Shown here piece after piece: positions 59,458-64,000 of a stretch of 64,000 nt of DNA (position 1 is the first letter of the stretch; each line of letters starts with the position of its first letter). Source of the DNA: Paracoccus aminovorans (GTDB lineage: Bacteria; Pseudomonadota; Alphaproteobacteria; Rhodobacterales; Rhodobacteraceae). Below the pieces are notes generated by a model, which did no database searches, was not told where the DNA came from, and worked only from the letters and a program-made list of their open reading frames with translations. Both the position numbers and the translations under genes were made by a program. The stretch lies in the NCBI RefSeq assembly GCF_001546115.1, contig NZ_KQ955208.1, positions 624,929 to 688,928 on the forward strand, given 5' to 3'.

Positions 59458-60624
59458 ATGGCCAGACAGAACTACGTGTTCACCTCGGAATCCGTATCCG
59501 AGGGGCATCCCGACAAATTGTGCGACCAGATCTCCGACGCGGTGCTGGACGCGCTCCTGGCCGAGGACCCGGCCGCCCGCGTCGCCTGCGAGACCTTCGC
59601 CACCACCGGCACCGTGGTCATCGGCGGCGAGATCGGCCTGACCGACCAGAAGAAGCTGGGCGAATACATGGGCCGGGTGACGCAGATCGCCCGCGACACC
59701 ATCCACGACATCGGCTACGAGCAGGAGAAGTTCCACTGGAACACCTGCCACGTCCACAACTACCTGCACGAGCAATCGGCCCATATCAGCCAGGGCGTCG
59801 ACCGCGACGGCGCCGGCGACCAGGGCATCATGTTCGGCTATGCCGTGGACGAGACACCCGAGCTGATGCCGGCGCCGATCCAATATGCCCATGCCATCCT
59901 GCGCCGGCTGGCCGAGGCGCGCAAATCCGGCGCCGAGCCGATGCTGGGCCCCGACGCGAAATCGCAGCTGTCGCTGCGTTATGAAAACGGCAAGCCGGTC
60001 GAGGTCACCAGCCTGGTGCTCTCGCACCAGCACAAGGACGAGGCGCAGAGCTCGGACGACATCCGCGCCATCGTCGAGCCCTATATCCGCGAGGTGCTGC
60101 CCGCCGACTGGCTGACCGAGCGCGCCGAATGGTGGGTGAACCCGACCGGAACCTTCGTCATCGGCGGCCCCGACGGCGACGCCGGCCTGACCGGGCGCAA
60201 GATCATCGTCGACACCTATGGCGGCGCGGCCCCGCATGGCGGCGGCGCCTTCTCGGGCAAGGATCCGACCAAGGTCGACCGCTCGGCCGCCTATGCCGCG
60301 CGCTACCTGGCCAAGAACGTCGTCGCGGCCGGCTTGGCAAAGCGCTGCGTGATCCAGCTCTCCTACGCCATCGGCGTGGCGAAGCCGCTGTCGATCTATG
60401 CCGACACCTTCGGCACTTCGGACGTCCCCGAGGCCGAGATCGAACGCGCCATCGCCCGCGCCATGGACCTGACGCCGCGCGGCATCCGCGAGCATCTGGA
60501 ACTGTGCCGGCCGATCTATCGCCGCACCGCGGCCTATGGCCATTTCGGCCGCGCGCCCGAAGCCGATGGCGGGTTCTCCTGGGAACGCACCGACCTGGCC
60601 GATGCGCTGAAACGCGAGTTGTAA
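59458..60624 (+). CDS. metK: S-adenosylmethionine synthetase
   Basis: A 388-residue enzyme that makes SAM from methionine and ATP. Signatures are [19 protein letters not shown], the [12 protein letters not shown] motif, and [19 protein letters not shown]. The ATG lies 7 bases behind the riboswitch-embedded GGAG site. The gene's product level should fall as SAM rises. It follows lnt and is convergent with the J-domain gene. Confidence 0.98.
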   Translation: MARQNYVFTSESVSEGHPDKLCDQISDAVLDALLAEDPAARVACETFATTGTVVIGGEIGLTDQKKLGEYMGRVTQIARDTIHDIGYEQEKFHWNTCHVHNYLHEQSAHISQGVDRDGAGDQGIMFGYAVDETPELMPAPIQYAHAILRRLAEARKSGAEPMLGPDAKSQLSLRYENGKPVEVTSLVLSHQHKDEAQSSDDIRAIVEPYIREVLPADWLTERAEWWVNPTGTFVIGGPDGDAGLTGRKIIVDTYGGAAPHGGGAFSGKDPTKVDRSAAYAARYLAKNVVAAGLAKRCVIQLSYAIGVAKPLSIYADTFGTSDVPEAEIERAIARAMDLTPRGIREHLELCRPIYRRTAAYGHFGRAPEADGGFSWERTDLADALKREL

Positions 60625-60632
60625 GGCTGCGG

Positions 60633-60653
60633 CCGGGGGCTTCGCGCCCCCGG
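60633..60653 (+). terminator. hairpin after metK
   Basis: CCGGGGGC/GCCCCCGG stem of 8 bp with a 5-nt loop, 8 bases after the metK stop. There is no T-run, so it may act together with the following repeat pair. Confidence 0.5.
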
Positions 60654-60654
60654 A

Positions 60655-60686
60655 CCCCCGCGGGATATTTGAACAAGAAAGAAAGG
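60655..60686 (-). repeat. dispersed intergenic element, copy 7
   Basis: Read on the minus strand it has CCTTTCTTTCTTGTTCAAAT then ATCCCGCGGGGG. It is inverted with respect to copy 8, 24 bases away, and together they could form a stem of about 22 bp between convergent metK and the J-domain gene. Confidence 0.6.
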
Positions 60687-60710
60687 GCCGCATGTTCGCG
60701 ACCCCGTGAG

Positions 60711-60739
60711 TTTCTTTCTTGGACAAATATCCTGGGGGG
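60711..60739 (+). repeat. dispersed intergenic element, copy 8
   Basis: TTTCTTTCTTGGACAAATAT then CCTGGGGGG. It differs from copy 7 at few positions. A GGGGGC-AAA-GCCCCC-TTTGTTT hairpin (60759-60780), a likely plus-strand terminator, follows it and touches the stop codon of the J-domain gene. Confidence 0.6.
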
Positions 60740-60779
60740 AGCGCGGAACGCGCGGGGGGGGGGCAAAGCCCCCTTTGTT

Positions 60780-61406
60780 TCAATCCTTGAAGCTGCGGCT
60801 GTCCTTGATCTGGTCCCAGGCCCAGACCACCTCTTGCAGCCGATCCTCGTCCGAGCGGTCGCCGCCATTCATATCCGGGTGAAGATCCTTCACCAGCGAC
60901 TTGTATTGCTTGCGGATTTCTGTCCGGGTCCAGGTATCGCGCGCCTCGAGGATCTCGAGCGCCTTGCGCTCCGTCGGCGGCAGCTTGCGGCTGGCTGCCT
61001 TGCGCACCTCGGGGTTGGTGCCGTTGGCGCCCAGGATCTCCAGCGGGTCGTCGATGCCGTGGCGGGCCCATTTCTGTTCCTGCGCCGCACGGCCGAAGGG
61101 TTTGGTCGGACGTTCCCAGACCGTGGCATTGTCGAGGAACTCCTGGAACTCGGCCTCGGACTGGCCCTGGAAATAGTTCCAGTTCAGGTTGTATTCGCGC
61201 ACGTGATCCTTGCAGAACCAGTAATAGTCGTCCAGCGCGCGCGGCGATTTCGGCGCGCGGTACTGGCCGGGCTCGTTGCAGCCTTCCTTGTCGCAGACCC
61301 GCCGCGAGGTTTCGAAGGCGCCGGACATGCCGCGCCGGCCCTTGGAACGCTTCTTCTTGTCGGAAGCGGCGGATATGTCGAAGCCGAACGGGTCGCTGTT
61401 GCTCAT
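60780..61406 (-). CDS. J-domain protein (DnaJ-family co-chaperone)
   Basis: A 208-residue protein with the J domain at the C-terminus (about residues 150-208, TRTEIRKQYKSLVKDLHPDM, HPD at about 175-177). The N-terminal part contains a cysteine motif (RRVCDKEGCNEPG, FCKDH) that may bind a metal. The J domain activates Hsp70 ATPase. Related genes lie beside bolA in Rhodobacteraceae, as here, where the divergent bolA follows. ATG at 61406 is picked by homology (MSNSDPFGFD). Confidence 0.88.
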   Translation of the reverse strand: MSNSDPFGFDISAASDKKKRSKGRRGMSGAFETSRRVCDKEGCNEPGQYRAPKSPRALDDYYWFCKDHVREYNLNWNYFQGQSEAEFQEFLDNATVWERPTKPFGRAAQEQKWARHGIDDPLEILGANGTNPEVRKAASRKLPPTERKALEILEARDTWTRTEIRKQYKSLVKDLHPDMNGGDRSDEDRLQEVVWAWDQIKDSRSFKD

Positions 61407-61469
61407 CTGACTGCCTTGTCCTGAACGGGACAGGCAGTTTAGGCTATTTCGCGGGACATGAAAGGGGTG

Positions 61470-61727
61470 ATGCGGATGATTGCCGACGAGATGCGCGAGA
61501 AACTGGCGGGGCTCGCCCCCTCGCGGCTGGAGATCCTGGACGAAAGCGAGAGCCATCGCGGCCATGGCGGCTGGCGCGAGGGCGGCGAGACGCATTTCCG
61601 CATCCGCATGGCCAGCCCCGCCTTCGCCGGGCTGGGCCATGTCGCCCGCCATCGGCTGGTGCATGCCGCCCTGGGCGATATCGTGCCGCGCATCCACGCC
61701 TTGGCGCTGGAGCTTGCCGAAAGCTGA
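61470..61727 (+). CDS. BolA-family protein
   Basis: An 85-residue BolA-like protein. The characteristic parts are DESESHRGHGGW and ETHFRIRMASPAF, with HRLVHAAL near the C-terminus. BolA proteins pair with monothiol glutaredoxins to bind a [2Fe-2S] cluster. The start among clustered ATG codons (61458, 61470, 61476) is uncertain; 61476 is best placed after the AAAGGGG site, while 61470 fits homologue length. It is divergent from the J-domain gene. Confidence 0.87.
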   Translation: MRMIADEMREKLAGLAPSRLEILDESESHRGHGGWREGGETHFRIRMASPAFAGLGHVARHRLVHAALGDIVPRIHALALELAES

Positions 61728-61820
61728 GCCGTTAGCGCGCGCAGTCTTGCCCGGTGCAGGTCGCGGGCGTAGAAGCCCCCCGGGATCAGAAACACGATCA
61801 GACACACAAGGAATTTCCGT

Positions 61821-62786
61821 ATGAGCTCGGCCAAGGATTTCAATGACCGGATGCTGTCGCTGGGCCTCGCCCGGGTCAGCGAGGCGGCCGCCCATGCCTC
61901 GGCCCGGCTGATCGGCCGCGGCGACGAGAAGGCCGCGGACCAGGCCGCCGTCAACGCCATGCGCGAGCAGCTCAACATGCTCGACATCAAGGGCGTCGTG
62001 GTCATCGGCGAGGGCGAGCGCGACGAGGCGCCGATGCTCTATATCGGCGAGGAGGTCGGCACCGGCGACGGTCCCGAGGTGGACATCGCGCTGGACCCGC
62101 TGGAGGGCACCACGCTGACCGCCAAGGACATGCCGAACGCGCTGACCGTCATTGCCATGGCGCCGCGCGGCACGCTGCTGCATGCCCCCGACGTCTATAT
62201 GGAGAAACTCGCCATCGGTCCGGGCTATGCCAGGGACGTGGTCAGCCTTGACATGGCGCCGGCCGAGCGCGTGCGGGCGCTGGCCAATGCGCGGGGCGTC
62301 AAGGACAGCGACATCACCGTCTGCATCCTCGAGCGTCCGCGCCACGAGGAATTGATCGCCGAGGTCCGCTCGACCGGCGCCGCGATCCGGCTGATCACCG
62401 ACGGCGACGTCGCGGGCGTGATCCATTGCGCCGAGGCGGAGCTGACCGGCATCGACATGTACATGGGCTCGGGCGGCGCGCCCGAGGGCGTGCTGGCGGC
62501 CAGCGCGCTGAAATGCATGGGCGGGCAGATGTGGGGCAAGCTCTTGTTCCGCAACGAGGATGAGAAGGGCCGCGCCAAGAAGGCCGGCATCACCGACCTG
62601 GACCGGATCTATTCGCGCGACGAGCTGGTCACCGCCGACGTGATCTTCGCCGCCACCGGCGTCACCAACGGCTCGATCGTGGCCGGCGTCAAGCGCGAGC
62701 CGAACTACCTGCAGACCGAGACCATCCTGATGCGCTCGAAGACCGGCTCGGTGCGGCGCATGATCTACCGCAACCCGGTCAAGTAA
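61821..62786 (+). CDS. glpX: class II fructose-1,6-bisphosphatase
   Basis: A 321-residue enzyme that dephosphorylates fructose-1,6-bisphosphate in gluconeogenesis and, in autotrophs, the Calvin cycle. Motifs are VVVIGEGERDEAPML (metal ligands), VDIALDPLEGTT and the GSGGAPEGVLAASALKCMGG segment. The gap between bolA and this gene (93 bases) has no second gene. It is followed after 47 bases by recJ, the usual neighbour in this family. Confidence 0.97.
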   Translation: MSSAKDFNDRMLSLGLARVSEAAAHASARLIGRGDEKAADQAAVNAMREQLNMLDIKGVVVIGEGERDEAPMLYIGEEVGTGDGPEVDIALDPLEGTTLTAKDMPNALTVIAMAPRGTLLHAPDVYMEKLAIGPGYARDVVSLDMAPAERVRALANARGVKDSDITVCILERPRHEELIAEVRSTGAAIRLITDGDVAGVIHCAEAELTGIDMYMGSGGAPEGVLAASALKCMGGQMWGKLLFRNEDEKGRAKKAGITDLDRIYSRDELVTADVIFAATGVTNGSIVAGVKREPNYLQTETILMRSKTGSVRRMIYRNPVK

Positions 62787-62833
62787 GCGGGCGGCATCTT
62801 GAACAGCGGGCGGTCATGGGGGATGAAGCCCGC

Positions 62834-64000
62834 ATGACCGCTTTGCTTTCGCCCGCCTTCCTTTCCGTCACCGCCTCGCTGACCGGCCGGTCGTGGCGCG
62901 GCCCCGAGACCAGCCTGGAACGCGCGGCGGAGGCGCTGGCCCAGGACAGCCGGCTGCCCCTGCCCGTCAGCCGCGTGCTGGCCGAGCGTGGCGTGCCGGC
63001 GCATGAGGCGCAGGCCTATCTGGACCCCAAGCTGCGCGACCTGCTGCCCGACCCGCAGCGGCTGCGCGACATGGACAAGGCGGCCGAGCGCATCACCGCC
63101 GCCGCCTTGTCCGGCCAGCGCATCGCCGTCTTTGCCGATTACGACGTGGACGGCGGCGCCTCGGCCGCGCTGCTGATCGACTGGCTGCGCCGCCAGGGCC
63201 GCGACGCGACGCTTTATATCCCCGACCGCATCGATGAGGGTTACGGCCCGAACGCCCCCGCCATCGCCGCACTGTCGCAAAACCACGACCTGATCGTCTG
63301 CGTCGATTGCGGCACGCTGAGCCACGAGGCGCTGGCCGCCGCCACCTGCGACGTGGTCGTGCTGGACCACCACCAGGGCGGCGAGACGCTGCCGCCGGTT
63401 CTGGCCGTGGTGAACCCCAATCGCGCCGACGAGGACGGCGCCCTGGGCCACCTTTGCGCCGCAGGCGTCGTCTTCCTGACGCTGGTGCGCTGCAACAGCC
63501 TGCTGCGTGCCGCGGGCCATGATGCCCCCGACCTGATCCCGCTTCTGGACCTGGTGGCGCTGGCGACGGTGGCCGATGTGGCGCCGCTGGTCGGCGTCAA
63601 CCGGGCCTTCGTGCGTCAGGGGCTGCTGATCATGGCCCGGCGCGGGCGGCCGGGGCTGGTGGCGCTGTCGGATGTGGCGCGGCTCGATTCGGCGCCGAAC
63701 GCCTTTCACCTCGGTTTCCTGCTGGGGCCGCGCATCAATGCCGGCGGCCGTGTCGGGCGCGCCGACCTGGGGGCGCAGTGCCTGTCCTGCACCGATGCCG
63801 CGCTGGCGCAGCGCCTGGCGGCGGAACTGGACGAGCTGAACCGCGACCGCCGCGCCATCGAGGCCGCCGTCCGCGACGAGGCGCTGGCCCAGGTCGAGGC
63901 GCGCGGCGCCGGGACGCTGGCCTGGGCCGCCGGCCAGGGCTGGCATCCGGGCGTGGTCGGCATCGTCGCCGCGCGGATGAAAGAGGCGACCAACCTGCCC
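62834..64000 (+). CDS. recJ: single-stranded-DNA exonuclease RecJ (3' partial)
   Basis: The first 389 codons of RecJ, a 5'-3' ssDNA nuclease of the DHH family used in mismatch and recombination repair; the remainder lies past the right edge. Motif I is VFADYDVDGGASAALLIDWL, motif III is VVLDHHQGGE, with CVDCG between them and GPRINAGGRVG further on. The reading frame is open from the ATG at 62834 to the last base, so no stop is visible. It follows glpX on the same strand. Confidence 0.94.
   Translation, partial: MTALLSPAFLSVTASLTGRSWRGPETSLERAAEALAQDSRLPLPVSRVLAERGVPAHEAQAYLDPKLRDLLPDPQRLRDMDKAAERITAAALSGQRIAVFADYDVDGGASAALLIDWLRRQGRDATLYIPDRIDEGYGPNAPAIAALSQNHDLIVCVDCGTLSHEALAAATCDVVVLDHHQGGETLPPVLAVVNPNRADEDGALGHLCAAGVVFLTLVRCNSLLRAAGHDAPDLIPLLDLVALATVADVAPLVGVNRAFVRQGLLIMARRGRPGLVALSDVARLDSAPNAFHLGFLLGPRINAGGRVGRADLGAQCLSCTDAALAQRLAAELDELNRDRRAIEAAVRDEALAQVEARGAGTLAWAAGQGWHPGVVGIVAARMKEATNLP

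Overview
The window is 64 kb of GC-rich chromosome from an alphaproteobacterium of the Rhodobacteraceae, most likely Paracoccus. The evidence is the gene order (fnrP and a two-domain universal stress protein beside ccoNOQP-ccoGHIS; cmk-rpsA-ihfB-lapA-trpF-trpB; rpmF-plsX-fabH-ihfA-merR; argS-SPOR-nagZ-scpA-scpB), FNR boxes of the form TTGAT-N4-ATCAA, and a SAM/SAH-type riboswitch in front of metK, a class known mainly from Rhodobacterales. The genus is inferred from synteny and was not tested by a database search. Most of the window is ordinary housekeeping chromosome. There is no prophage, integron, CRISPR array or intact insertion sequence.

Layout. 0-2 kb: the end of a MocR-type regulator and a DsbA-like thioredoxin. 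2-9 kb, minus strand: cmk, a nitronate monooxygenase-like gene, rpsA, ihfB, lapA-like, trpF, a GNAT gene and trpB. 9-10 kb: a decayed IS256-family transposase. 10-20.7 kb: gapR, dtd, a DEAD-box helicase, tdk, a cytochrome b561-YceI fusion, ndk, an ABC-F ATPase, a MipA-like outer-membrane protein, a DUF59 Fe-S assembly factor, an acetyltransferase, a histidine phosphatase, hemF and a lipoprotein. 20.7-25 kb: an atypical SDR, an RsmC-like methyltransferase, clpS and a D-Ala-D-Ala carboxypeptidase with a SPOR domain.

25.5-37 kb is the low-oxygen respiration locus. It holds ccoGHIS (including a 52-residue ccoS), ccoNOQP, a Usp gene, fnrP and hemN. FNR boxes lie upstream of ccoG, between ccoN and usp, and between fnrP and hemN. 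Together they make cbb3 oxidase, its copper and maturation factors, the oxygen sensor and the oxygen-independent heme enzyme.

37-64 kb: polA, an NDUFS6-like zinc protein, an orphan ABC ATPase, a HIT protein, a divergent GT14 glycosyltransferase/sulfotransferase pair, rpmF-plsX-fabH, a 37-codon small gene, a DksA-like protein, ihfA-merR, tRNA-Pro(GGG), a double-length dCTP deaminase, the scp operon with argS, a long-tailed DEAD-box helicase, lnt, the riboswitch and metK, a J-domain protein, bolA, glpX and the start of recJ, which runs off the right edge.

Across the window a short intergenic element (CTTTC or TTCTTT, then AAATACC or AAATATCC, then a C/G-rich tail) recurs at least eight times, mostly just after stop codons. 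It is the clearest structure that gene annotation does not explain. I found no complete novel multi-gene system. The best leads are this repeat family, the 37-residue basic small protein, the SDR lacking its catalytic lysine, the b561-YceI fusion, the glycosyltransferase/sulfotransferase pair and the unusual FNR-box geometry at fnrP/hemN.
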